From the NCBI GenBank assembly GCA_018400615.1, contig JAGYML010000005.1:1-45066 (forward strand): DNA of 45,066 nucleotides, given 5' to 3'. The notes under the pieces are model-generated. The model searched no databases. It worked only from the letters and a program-made list of their open reading frames with translations, and had not been told where the DNA came from. The DNA comes from a bacterium. GTDB taxonomy: Bacteria; Bacillota_I; Bacilli_A; Izemoplasmatales; Izemoplasmataceae. Positions 25,751 to 33,597 of the stretch are shown here, one piece after another. Position 1 is the first letter of the stretch; each line of letters starts with the position of its first letter. The position numbers and the translations under genes were made by a program.

Positions 25751-27491
25751 CGTCGGATTCTCCTTTGCGCATCTCTTCTTCATAAAGCTTGCTGTAAAGA
25801 CCGTTTTTATGAAGCAGGGTTTCGTGGGTGCCTTGTTCTTTTACTTCTCCGTCACTGATTACATAGATTCTATCGACATTTCTGATAGTGGATAAGCGAT
25901 GCGCGATGATGATGGATGTCTTTTTCTCAAGAAACGGATCAAGAGCCTTTTGGATCATCTGTTCACTTTCACTGTCAAGCGCGCTCGTGGCTTCATCGAG
26001 AAGAAGAATGGGAGCATCCTTGAGCATGGCCCGTGCAATGGCTATGCGTTGTTTCTGCCCGCCTGAAAGTGAATCGCCTAGCTCACTGAGTGGAGTATCA
26101 TAGTCCCGCTCCAAGTCTTCTATGAAGATGTGGGCATAGGCATTTTTAGCGGCGATTCTGATCATCTGGCTATCTGCCGATTCATTCCCATGTCCGATAT
26201 TTTCACGTATTGATTCAGGAAACAAGAACGTGTCCTGTGAGACAAGGGCAAGATGGTCTCTTAGATTTTTCAGTTTCCATTCTCTGATTTCATGGCCCCC
26301 GACACTGACCTCGCCTTCATAGGTATCGTAATAGCCGGTTATCAACTTGGCGAGCGTACTTTTACCCCCACCGGAAGGCCCGACAAGGGCAATGGATTCA
26401 TTTGAGTCCACTGTAAGGTCAAGATTATTGATGACCGGAGTCTTATCTCCCGGATAGGTAAAAGAGACTCGATTGAATTTGATGAGTGGTGAGGTGTTTT
26501 CAAATTCAAATGCGTATCCAGACTGTCGTTCGTCTTCGCTATCAAGGGTTTCGAATATACGTTCTGCACTCGCGAGATCACGTTTGGCTTCACCAATCAT
26601 GACCGACATGTTTGAAAGTGGGAAGGTAAGCAGGTTAAGCAAATTGATGAACGCAAGCAATCCTCCAAGCGTCATTTCACCTTGTGTGACGAAGTAACCA
26701 CCAAGGATGAAAGTGGCGATGAACGGAAGAATCGAGAAGAACATGGAAAAAGCTTCCAGCATGGCGCGCCTTTTGGCGAGCTGCTCCCCACCTTTCACGC
26801 TTTCCTCGACGGCTGCGTGATGTTTGGTTTCAAGGGGGCGTTCCAGGGTGTAGGCCTTGGCGACTTCAACCCCTTTTATGTAGTCTGTAACCGTCTGGTT
26901 GACAAGTCCAAGTTTCTGTTGGACCTTTTTACTTACAGGGCCGATCGGTTTTGAAAGCAATGTGGCCCCGACAACGAGTATGGGAAGCAAGATGAGGGTA
27001 GCGAGTGTGAGTTTCCAGGAAAGAAAAAGCAGTACACCAAATGCGAGGATGGCGGACAAGGGAACTTCAATCAGTTCAGGAAGCAAGGACAATGTGAAGT
27101 TTCTTACCCGGTTCATGTCATTCGTACCGCGAGAAAGCGTATCCCCTGAATGGGAGGATTGCATGGTGTCAATCGAGACGGTATTCATCTTGGCCGCAAA
27201 GCGGTGTCTCAACTCTGCAAGGCCTCTTTCGGTGTACCCACCGAGCAATCGTGTCTTCATGAATTGTAAAAAAGCCAGAAGAAGTCCAACCGAAACTGTA
27301 ATGATGATCAAGTTGAAAAACACAGTTTGAGTTCCTTCGACTGCAGCATCAATCAAGAGTTTCAGGAGATAGCTGGCGCTTACGCTTAATCCCGAAATCA
27401 GAATGGTTGAAAAGACGCCTGCCAAAAGCATGGTCTTTTTAGGAAATAGGGCAACCAGGCGCCTGAGTGCGCTCTTATTCATTGTCTTCAT
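25731..27491 (-). CDS. ABC exporter half-transporter (first of a pair)
   Basis: Exporter half-transporter of 586 residues with six membrane helices (about 1-320) and a nucleotide-binding domain carrying GPSGGGKST (Walker A), LSGGQKQRIAIARAML (signature) and ILLLDEATSALDSE (Walker B with catalytic Glu). Both partners keep canonical ATPase motifs, so the pair is not the degenerate-site asymmetric type. AAAGGA precedes ATG 27491. First gene of the pair, under the promoter at 27551-27580. Confidence 0.9.
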   Translation of the reverse strand: MKTMNKSALRRLVALFPKKTMLLAGVFSTILISGLSVSASYLLKLLIDAAVEGTQTVFFNLIIITVSVGLLLAFLQFMKTRLLGGYTERGLAELRHRFAAKMNTVSIDTMQSSHSGDTLSRGTNDMNRVRNFTLSLLPELIEVPLSAILAFGVLLFLSWKLTLATLILLPILVVGATLLSKPIGPVSKKVQQKLGLVNQTVTDYIKGVEVAKAYTLERPLETKHHAAVEESVKGGEQLAKRRAMLEAFSMFFSILPFIATFILGGYFVTQGEMTLGGLLAFINLLNLLTFPLSNMSVMIGEAKRDLASAERIFETLDSEDERQSGYAFEFENTSPLIKFNRVSFTYPGDKTPVINNLDLTVDSNESIALVGPSGGGKSTLAKLITGYYDTYEGEVSVGGHEIREWKLKNLRDHLALVSQDTFLFPESIRENIGHGNESADSQMIRIAAKNAYAHIFIEDLERDYDTPLSELGDSLSGGQKQRIAIARAMLKDAPILLLDEATSALDSESEQMIQKALDPFLEKKTSIIIAHRLSTIRNVDRIYVISDGEVKEQGTHETLLHKNGLYSKLYEEEMRKGESDDEKENL

Positions 27492-27549
27492 GGTATCAGT
27501 CCTTTGAATGTCTTAAACAAATGTGTGAATGACCATCATCTGTTTGAAA

Positions 27550-27580
27550 TGTTATACAAATAACACTTTGATTTTAACAA
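27550..27580 (-). promoter_or_regulatory. ABC exporter promoter overlapped by a palindrome
   Basis: Minus strand -35 TTGTTA (27575-27580), 18-base spacer, -10 TATAAC (27551-27556). The inverted repeat TGTTAT-N4-ATAACA (27550-27565) covers the -10, as expected for a repressor site; no local regulator gene accompanies it. Confidence 0.5.
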
Positions 27581-27684
27581 TTTATGATGAGAAAGTCATC
27601 TTATTTTCAGAATAGATTCATATGAAGTAAAAAATCACTCATAAAAACCGAAATATAGGAATAACATGGTGGGAATGAACCATT

Positions 27685-27709
27685 AAAAATCCGCCCCAAA
27701 AGGACGGAT
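27685..27709 (-). terminator. Terminator of the rex-hydS operon
   Basis: On the minus strand ATCCGTCC pairs with GGGCGGAT across a five-base loop and is followed by T5. Confidence 0.75.
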
Positions 27710-27736
27710 CAATATATTCATGATAGACTTGGATGG

Positions 27737-29149
27737 TTATTTCTGATACTCGAATACACGCACGGATTCTTCAATGGATTTCTCGTAGGCTTCCTTACCG
27801 TAATTATCGACTTCCTTGGCGTTTTTGGGTCCGTGGCTCAGACAACAAGGGCCCCCAATACAGCCACCTTCACAGGCCATGCCTTCAATGAAATTGGCTT
27901 TGAGTTTTCCGGCTTTGAGTTTTAGAAGTGCCCCTCTGGCTTCTTTGATGCCGTTGCAGGCGACGGGTTTGAAATCGAATTCGATAGACTGTTCCTTCAA
28001 GGCTTGTTCAACAGCGTCGCTGAGGCCACCGGATCGCGCAAAGATGCGTCCGTAGAAACTGGCGTTGTCAAGCGTGCTTTCCTTGAGATCAGGTAAGTTG
28101 ATTTCAAATGCGTCAATGAGTGCCTGGAGCTCTTCAAATGTGATGACATGGTCAACTTCTGTGTTCATGGCTTCTCGTTTCTTGGAGATACAAGGGCCTA
28201 TGAACATGATACCGGCATTGGGGTGCAATTCACGGATGAAATCCGCTACGATGGCCATGGGCGATTTGTTGTGGGATACATAGGGCTTGAGTGATGGGAA
28301 GTGTTTGTCGACATAGGCTACGAATGACGGACAACACGAACTGGTGAGGACCCCTTTTTGTGAGAGTTCCTTCGCTTCTTCCATGGCTGCATAATCCGCA
28401 CCAAGGGCCGCTTCAACCACATCGTCCACCCCGAGCATCTTGATACCGGTAATGACTTGTCCAAGAGAAGCGTAGGAAAATTGTGATGCAATGGAGGGTG
28501 CGACAATGGCGAAAATGCGTGTATCCTCCAGAGACTTGTTTTTGAACATCTTTACGGTTTCTGAAATTTCAGAGGTATCGCTGATGGCTCCAAAAGGACA
28601 TTGGTAGACACAGGCGCCGCATTCGATGCATTTTTCTTCATTGATCTTTGCGGCGTTGTTTTCATCCATGGTTATGGCATCCACATTGCAGGCTTTGACG
28701 CAAGGGCGTTCCTGTTTGATGATGGCGCTGTAGGGACAGACTTTCTCACAGCGTCCACACTCAATGCATTTCTCTTTGTCGATGACTGCGCGGTGGTGGA
28801 CATCAAAGCTGATGGCATCTTTGGGACAGGCTTTTTCACATCTGTGTGCGATGCAGCCACGACACGCTGCTGTAACTTCATATCCACCTACGGGACATTC
28901 ATCGCAGGCTTCTTCGATGACTTCGACTTTCAGGTCGCTCTCCTTGCGCCCTCCCAGTGCGAGTGACACGCGTTCTGTAAGGATATGGCGTTCCTTGTAG
29001 ACGCAACATCTGAAATGCGGTGTCTTACCAGGGATAATCTCGAAGGGAATGTCTCGGTAGGCGTTGACAAGGTCATCGTGCATGGCGTGTTTGGCTACGC
29101 CTTTCAAGACTTTGTATTTGAGTTCCTGGACTTTCGTGTCGAATAACAT
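27737..29149 (-). CDS. [FeFe] hydrogenase, group B-like, with N-terminal ferredoxin clusters
   Basis: Soluble iron-only hydrogenase of 470 residues. The N-terminal part has Cys-rich pairs at 48-49, 82-85 and 96-104. Three 4Fe-4S-type segments follow (CEKACP near 104; C128-C131-C134-C138; C174-C177-C180-C184). The H-cluster domain (about 210-470) has L1 TSSCCPSF (C272, C273), L2 GPCISKKREA (C320) and L3 EGMACEGGCIGGPC (C426, C430). The proton-relay cysteine C272 is kept, so catalysis is plausible, but L3 ends GGPC rather than GGGGQP and L2 starts GPC rather than MPC, as in group B enzymes. It has no flavin or NAD partner domains. RBS AGGAGC overlaps the phosphatase stop. Exact subgroup needs phylogeny. 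Confidence 0.85.
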   Translation of the reverse strand: MLFDTKVQELKYKVLKGVAKHAMHDDLVNAYRDIPFEIIPGKTPHFRCCVYKERHILTERVSLALGGRKESDLKVEVIEEACDECPVGGYEVTAACRGCIAHRCEKACPKDAISFDVHHRAVIDKEKCIECGRCEKVCPYSAIIKQERPCVKACNVDAITMDENNAAKINEEKCIECGACVYQCPFGAISDTSEISETVKMFKNKSLEDTRIFAIVAPSIASQFSYASLGQVITGIKMLGVDDVVEAALGADYAAMEEAKELSQKGVLTSSCCPSFVAYVDKHFPSLKPYVSHNKSPMAIVADFIRELHPNAGIMFIGPCISKKREAMNTEVDHVITFEELQALIDAFEINLPDLKESTLDNASFYGRIFARSGGLSDAVEQALKEQSIEFDFKPVACNGIKEARGALLKLKAGKLKANFIEGMACEGGCIGGPCCLSHGPKNAKEVDNYGKEAYEKSIEESVRVFEYQK

Positions 29150-29160
29150 AATAATCGCTC

Positions 29161-30327
29161 CTAAAATTGACTCATGCGGACTGTTTTCCCCATGGTTTCA
29201 AGTGTGGCTTTCAAATCGGTGATGATGCGCATTTTTACAGTATGGTCGATGGGTAAATCGGGATTTTGGTGGGCTGGGTTAATGGCTTTTCCTACAAAGA
29301 AATGGATATCGGTCGCCTCTTCAAATAAAAGGTAACAAAGCTTTGAGACCGTATCGTTTTTACTTTGGAATATGAACCGTTGCGTACCTTCCAGGTGCGC
29401 TTTGGCATTTTTTAAGACGTGAGATAGGGTAATGATGCCTTCACTGACCAAATCAATGCCTTCTATTTTTCCTGCTGGGGGCAGGGATACGCTTGCAGAA
29501 GCCATGTTGACTTCGAGTGGCTTGTCCATATAGCGTGCGAACATTTGAGCCGTGGAGCCACCGCAGATAACACGCTTGCCTTTTTTTGAGAGGTAGAGGC
29601 TCATGGCCTTCTCATCTGAATCCTTGTGAGCGGGCGGTCCGACGAAAAGATTCAGATTTTTGCGCGGGGTGACTTTGAGGGCAAGTGTGGTTGTGTCATC
29701 ACCGGGTTGAAAGTGATAAAGGCTGTCACACTCGTCTATGAGGAGTTCTGCAAGCGTGCGCGCGGAATAGTCATCCATGTACATGGCTTCAAGGTATTCA
29801 ATGATATGGTGTCGTTGCCAGCCAAAATTGAGTTCGGCGCCTACTCCGGCATGTACACATCCATCACTCATGGCAAGGAGTGCATCCCCTGTTTGCAGGC
29901 CATGGGTTGCGATGGAAACCTTGCGTCCACTCATTTCAACGTGTCTGTAGTTCAGTGGATGGTGCTTACCCTGTCTTAGGATGACGGGTTCAGGGTTGTC
30001 ATAGTTGAAGATGGTGACGGTTTTTCCTTTACGAATGTGAAAAACGGTAAACGTTGAATAGGCAATATCTCTGATTTTACAGACAGGAAGGGTTTTGAGT
30101 ACGGTGTCCATGACTTCTTGTAGCGGCACGCCTTTGCCAATCATCGTCGCGATCATGGTACTTGAAAGCGTGGAAAGAATATTGGCCTTGACACCGCTTC
30201 CCAAACCGTCTGAGAGCACGAGGATTTTGTCTTTACCGGCATTTTTTTCAACTACAGTGTCTCCACACAGTTCCTCCCCTAGTTTGTGAAGGGAAAGTGT
30301 ATGGGTTTCTATACTCAGATCATTCAT
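29161..30327 (-). CDS. SpoIIE/PP2C-type serine phosphatase linked to hydrogenases
   Basis: Phosphatase of 388 residues. The PP2C/SpoIIE domain (about 1-225) keeps the metal-binding aspartates in LCGDTVV, LVLSDGLGSGVKA, LLAMSDGCVHAG and PGDDTTTLAL. A C-terminal domain of about 160 residues (from NLFVGPP) of unknown function follows. ATG 30327 is chosen because AAGAAGG lies nine bases upstream; the longer frame to 30414 would run inside hydS. It overlaps hydS by eight bases. Such phosphatases recur next to PAS-bearing [FeFe] hydrogenases and are thought to relay their signal to a Ser/Thr-phosphorylated target, which is not identifiable here. Confidence 0.85.
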   Translation of the reverse strand: MNDLSIETHTLSLHKLGEELCGDTVVEKNAGKDKILVLSDGLGSGVKANILSTLSSTMIATMIGKGVPLQEVMDTVLKTLPVCKIRDIAYSTFTVFHIRKGKTVTIFNYDNPEPVILRQGKHHPLNYRHVEMSGRKVSIATHGLQTGDALLAMSDGCVHAGVGAELNFGWQRHHIIEYLEAMYMDDYSARTLAELLIDECDSLYHFQPGDDTTTLALKVTPRKNLNLFVGPPAHKDSDEKAMSLYLSKKGKRVICGGSTAQMFARYMDKPLEVNMASASVSLPPAGKIEGIDLVSEGIITLSHVLKNAKAHLEGTQRFIFQSKNDTVSKLCYLLFEEATDIHFFVGKAINPAHQNPDLPIDHTVKMRIITDLKATLETMGKTVRMSQF

Positions 30328-31990
30328 CTTCGATAACCTTCTTGAGATTACTGAGCGCGCCTTTGGTCTCAGCCGTAGTTTCTCCCAGAAGTGAAGCAAT
30401 CTCATGGACGACACGCATCTGCTTGTCTATCACATCATCGGTGATGGCGATGGTACGTTTGTAGGCGTCTTCCTTCTGGCGTTTATGTTTGATCTCACTT
30501 GTGATGTCTCTGAGAATCGAAATGAAGATATTGAATGAAGCATCGTAGACAACGGTTTCGTCGATGTAAAGGTTATGGTCACTGAGATAGAGTGTATGGT
30601 GATACCGTTTTTTCTTGTTTTCAAGCATAGTCAAATAGGGTTCAGGATCGAGAAGCTCATGAATATGAAGGGTATTTTCTTTGATGTTTGGAACTCCGAG
30701 AAGCTGTTTGGCGGCGGGGTTCATGGTATGGACATTGAAGTCACTGTTGAAGACGAGCACGCCGTTTGGGGTGTTATGGACGATGTTGTCTGAGAAGGAT
30801 TCGGCTTTTTCTTTAAGATAGGGAAGACACATTGTGAGGTCGGCCTTACCTTGATAAACCGCTTTGGCTTTCTCTTTACAGGTATCATAGCCACACGAGC
30901 CACAGTTGAGAATCTTGGCAGGGTCGTCTTTGCCCATGCGCTTGAATATAGCCTGAATTTCTTCTTCACTCGGTTCCTTTTCATTATGAGAAAGGACATC
31001 ATAAGTCATTGTCATATTCTGATATAGAGAATGGATAGGAAAATCGCTTTTTGGGGTGTTTTGTTTGATGTTGATGATGCTTTTGAGTGGTTTTTTGGTG
31101 TGGGTGTTTCTAAGGGGGCCACCCGTACAGGAATTTTCACAGGCGCTCATTTCAATGAAGGCATTGTCAATGATGCCTTCTTCGATGTCATTCAGTGCCT
31201 GTTTGCAGGATTCAATGCCGTCGACGCTTAGGTAGTGATACGTCTCTTCATAGGCATTGAAGCTTTGAATGATGCCACCAGAAACCGGGAATGCGTTGGT
31301 CTTGCCTCTTGGGTTGTCTTTCGATTTCTTTTCCCACTCAACTTCACTGTCTTCAAGCCATGTTTTCAATTCAACGAAACTGATGACGGCGTCCATGGAC
31401 TTGGTCATTTGGGCTTCGTATTTTTTGGAAAGACAAGGGCCTATAAAAACTTTCAAAGCGTCTGGATAACGCTCTTTGAGCATTTCTGCGTGCAAGTGCA
31501 TGGGGCTTGGTGTATTTGAAAGGTAAGGGATTAGAGAAGGGTGGTGTTTTTGTATGAGCAGGTTTACTGTGGGACATGCGGAACTTATGATGATGGGGGA
31601 TGTCCCGTTTTTTATTTCATTTTCATACCGTTGTTTGACAATCGTGGCCGCTTCAGCCGTCTGAAAGACATCGGTGAACCCCAAAGCCATAAGCGCGGCT
31701 TTCATGGTTTGGAAGTCACTTTTGTAAAAATCCGAGAGGAAAGAAGGGGCGATGGACACAACGACTTGTTGCTTTTGCAGTAACCAGTTTTTCACAAAGT
31801 CCATATCACTTTGAACGGCCTTAGCGTCCTGAGGACAGGCGTTTTTACATAGTCCGCAATAGATACAGTCATCACTGATGATCTGCGCTTGGTTGTCCTT
31901 GAAGGAAATGGCTTTGACAGGGCAGGTTCTTATGCACTTGTAACAGTTCTCACAGTCATTGGCGAGGGTTCTTATCAGTTCCATAATCAT
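30320..31990 (-). CDS. hydS: Sensory [FeFe] hydrogenase with PAS domain (group C, HydS-like)
   Basis: Putative H2/redox sensor of 556 residues. Two N-terminal [4Fe-4S] ferredoxin clusters (C13-C16-C19-C23 and C42-C45-C48-C52), an H-cluster domain (about 75-310) with L1 SSACP (C139), L2 GPCLSKKYEA (C186) and L3 EMSACENSCTGGP (C284, C288), an extra Fe-S motif C363-x2-C366-x4-C371-x16-C388, then a PAS domain (about 398-510) and a short coiled tail. The catalytic proton-transfer Cys of TSCCP is Ala138, a change reported for sensory HydS proteins and expected to slow turnover. ATG 31990 or 31984 are both possible starts. It overlaps the ferredoxin and phosphatase genes, so sensor and phosphatase are made together. 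Confidence 0.9.
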   Translation of the reverse strand: MIMELIRTLANDCENCYKCIRTCPVKAISFKDNQAQIISDDCIYCGLCKNACPQDAKAVQSDMDFVKNWLLQKQQVVVSIAPSFLSDFYKSDFQTMKAALMALGFTDVFQTAEAATIVKQRYENEIKNGTSPIIISSACPTVNLLIQKHHPSLIPYLSNTPSPMHLHAEMLKERYPDALKVFIGPCLSKKYEAQMTKSMDAVISFVELKTWLEDSEVEWEKKSKDNPRGKTNAFPVSGGIIQSFNAYEETYHYLSVDGIESCKQALNDIEEGIIDNAFIEMSACENSCTGGPLRNTHTKKPLKSIINIKQNTPKSDFPIHSLYQNMTMTYDVLSHNEKEPSEEEIQAIFKRMGKDDPAKILNCGSCGYDTCKEKAKAVYQGKADLTMCLPYLKEKAESFSDNIVHNTPNGVLVFNSDFNVHTMNPAAKQLLGVPNIKENTLHIHELLDPEPYLTMLENKKKRYHHTLYLSDHNLYIDETVVYDASFNIFISILRDITSEIKHKRQKEDAYKRTIAITDDVIDKQMRVVHEIASLLGETTAETKGALSNLKKVIEDE

Positions 31991-32231
31991 CCAGCTTTCT
32001 GAGGACTAAGTCATTAAATACGGAATCGAAGGTTTCCAAGGTGATTTGTTTACAGGGACCCTCATCAATTTTGAAAGAGACGGCATTCATGCAGTTGTTC
32101 AGACAAAAAGAGGCTTTGAGTTCCACGGTGTTCTCTAGTGAATGGGTTTCAATTGCTTGTTTGAATCGTTCAATGATTTCATACGAATTTTTCAAGTGAC
32201 AGCTGCTTCCCACACATACGGCTATAACCAT
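31956..32231 (-). CDS. Thioredoxin-like [2Fe-2S] ferredoxin
   Basis: Small electron carrier of 91 residues with the NuoE-type cluster pattern: C6-x4-C11 (CVGSSC) and C43-x3-C47 (CLNNC). It likely hands electrons to or from the downstream hydrogenases. AAGGAGG for this gene lies in the 3' end of rex, and its own 3' end overlaps hydS by 35 bases, consistent with coupled translation. Confidence 0.9.
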   Translation of the reverse strand: MVIAVCVGSSCHLKNSYEIIERFKQAIETHSLENTVELKASFCLNNCMNAVSFKIDEGPCKQITLETFDSVFNDLVLRKLDDYGTDKNPRQ

Positions 32232-32232
32232 G

Positions 32233-32865
32233 TTATTTTTCCTCCTTGTTTCGGAGCTTAGAGGATAAAAAGGCTAGGCTCTCGGCCATGTTTTCGTTGT
32301 AGACAATGACGTCTTCAGGCACAGAAAGGTGGACCGGAGCAAAATTCCAAATGGCTTTGACACCACTGTCAACAAGGGCGTCACACACACCCTGAGCAGA
32401 CTTTGAAGGTGTCACGATGATACCGATTTGTACGTGAAGACGCGTGACGAGCTGCCGGAGCTTGTTGACGTGATAGATTGGCACCCCGCTTTGCATTTCG
32501 GGGGTATGGGCCCGCGTATCAAAGGCCAGCACAATTTTCATGTTGTATTCCCGAAACCCTTCATAAGACAAAAGTGCGGATCCAAGACGCCCTACACCTA
32601 CAAGAACTGCTTGAGAGAAGTCATTATAGCCTAGGAAACCTTCCAAATCATCAATGAGTCGTTTGACATCGCGACCCTGATTTGGAACGCCAGGCGTATC
32701 ACTGACTGTTTGAAGATCCTTTCTCACTTGAATGGAAGAAAGTCCCAGATCTTCTGCAATACGAGAAGAAGAGCAGAACGCAATTCCGGTATCGTGATAC
32801 TTGCGCAAGAGCATCAGATAATTTGGTAGTCGCCTTAACATAGGCTGTGAAACGGTTTTAGACAT
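32233..32865 (-). CDS. rex: Redox-sensing transcriptional repressor Rex
   Basis: NADH/NAD+-sensing repressor of 210 residues. N-terminal winged helix (RLPNYLMLLRKY to SSIQVRKDLQTV) and Rossmann domain with GVGRLGSALL (about 91-100) for NAD(H); the C-terminal helix swaps in the dimer. High NADH releases Rex from DNA. ATG 32865 is chosen behind GAGGTG, since the frame to 32916 would include the promoter. It heads the operon ending at 27737 and faces the hydrogenase operon at 33088, so it is the prime candidate regulator of both. Confidence 0.95.
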   Translation of the reverse strand: MSKTVSQPMLRRLPNYLMLLRKYHDTGIAFCSSSRIAEDLGLSSIQVRKDLQTVSDTPGVPNQGRDVKRLIDDLEGFLGYNDFSQAVLVGVGRLGSALLSYEGFREYNMKIVLAFDTRAHTPEMQSGVPIYHVNKLRQLVTRLHVQIGIIVTPSKSAQGVCDALVDSGVKAIWNFAPVHLSVPEDVIVYNENMAESLAFLSSKLRNKEEK

Positions 32866-32907
32866 AAAGCACCTCGCATACGATATTTTTTTATCGATTT
32901 CAACTTC

Positions 32908-32936
32908 AGTATACACACTGGTAATCTGTATTACAA
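32908..32936 (-). promoter_or_regulatory. rex operon promoter with candidate Rex operator
   Basis: Minus strand -35 TTGTAA (32931-32936), 17-base spacer, -10 TATACT (32908-32913). Overlapping the -35 is the imperfect inverted repeat TTGTAAT-N4-ATTACCA (32919-32936), which has the 7-4-7 layout and TTGT start of Rex sites (TTGTGAA-N4-TTCACAA). This suggests autoregulation. Confidence 0.6.
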
Positions 32937-33006
32937 CATTTCATTTTAAGAATACGTTTTCAATCTGAAAATACAAGCGTTTTCCTTAAAAAAATCACGA
33001 AAAAGT

Positions 33007-33059
33007 TTGTGTTAATAACTAAAAAAACCTATAATACAAATTGAAGAATAATCTATAAT
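33007..33059 (+). promoter_or_regulatory. Trimeric hydrogenase operon promoter region
   Basis: -35 TTGTGT (33007-33012), 17-base spacer, -10 TATAAT (33030-33035). A second TATAAT at 33054-33059 lies in a repeat of CTATAATACA, 24 bases on. TTGTGTTAATA at the -35 resembles one half of a Rex site, but its other half is poor. Confidence 0.55.
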
Positions 33060-33087
33060 ACAGATACTTGTCTGATGGAGGTTTCGC

Positions 33088-33597
33088 ATGAAAGAAAAAG
33101 TGTTGGATGTATCGAATTTGGATCAAGACGCACTCAAGAGTCTTGACAAGCACATTGATTCTTTAAAAGGGTCGAATGAGAAGGAAACACTTATCCCGGT
33201 CCTTTACAAAGCTCAAGAACTTTTTGGCTATCTTCCTCACAATCTTCAACGTCATATTGCCATGAAGATGGATTTGCCGAGTGCGCATGTCAATGGGGTT
33301 GTGACATTTTACAGTTTCTTCTCCGAGCACCCGACTGGCACCTATACGGTCAGTGTATGCATGGGAACGGCATGTTATGTAAAAGGCGCCAAGGATGTAC
33401 TCGAACGTGTCAAGAAACTTACAGGGGCGAGTGAAGAATCGATGAGTGATGATGGCCTTTTTTCCATTAAAGACGTGCGTTGCATTGGGGCGTGTGGTCT
33501 GGCGCCCGTCATGACCATCAATGATGAGGTTTATGGAAAACTCAAACCTGACGATGTGGATGATATCATTGCGCGATACAAGGAGGACAACCAATGA
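33088..33597 (+). CDS. hydC: NAD-linked [FeFe] hydrogenase, NuoE-like subunit
   Basis: Small subunit of the trimeric HydABC hydrogenase, 169 residues, homologous to NuoE. A helical N-terminal region precedes a thioredoxin-fold [2Fe-2S] domain with C91-x4-C96 (CMGTAC) and C132-x3-C136 (CIGAC). It transfers electrons within the flavin-bearing complex. ATG 33088 follows GGAGG, and the stop overlaps the next start by four bases. Confidence 0.93.
   Translation: MKEKVLDVSNLDQDALKSLDKHIDSLKGSNEKETLIPVLYKAQELFGYLPHNLQRHIAMKMDLPSAHVNGVVTFYSFFSEHPTGTYTVSVCMGTACYVKGAKDVLERVKKLTGASEESMSDDGLFSIKDVRCIGACGLAPVMTINDEVYGKLKPDDVDDIIARYKEDNQ

Noticed and set aside
30320-31990. LOV photoreceptor at the C-terminus of HydS
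   Set aside because: The PAS region lacks the flavin-binding cysteine motif (GxNCRFLQ), so a direct light link to the hydrogenase sensor is not supported.
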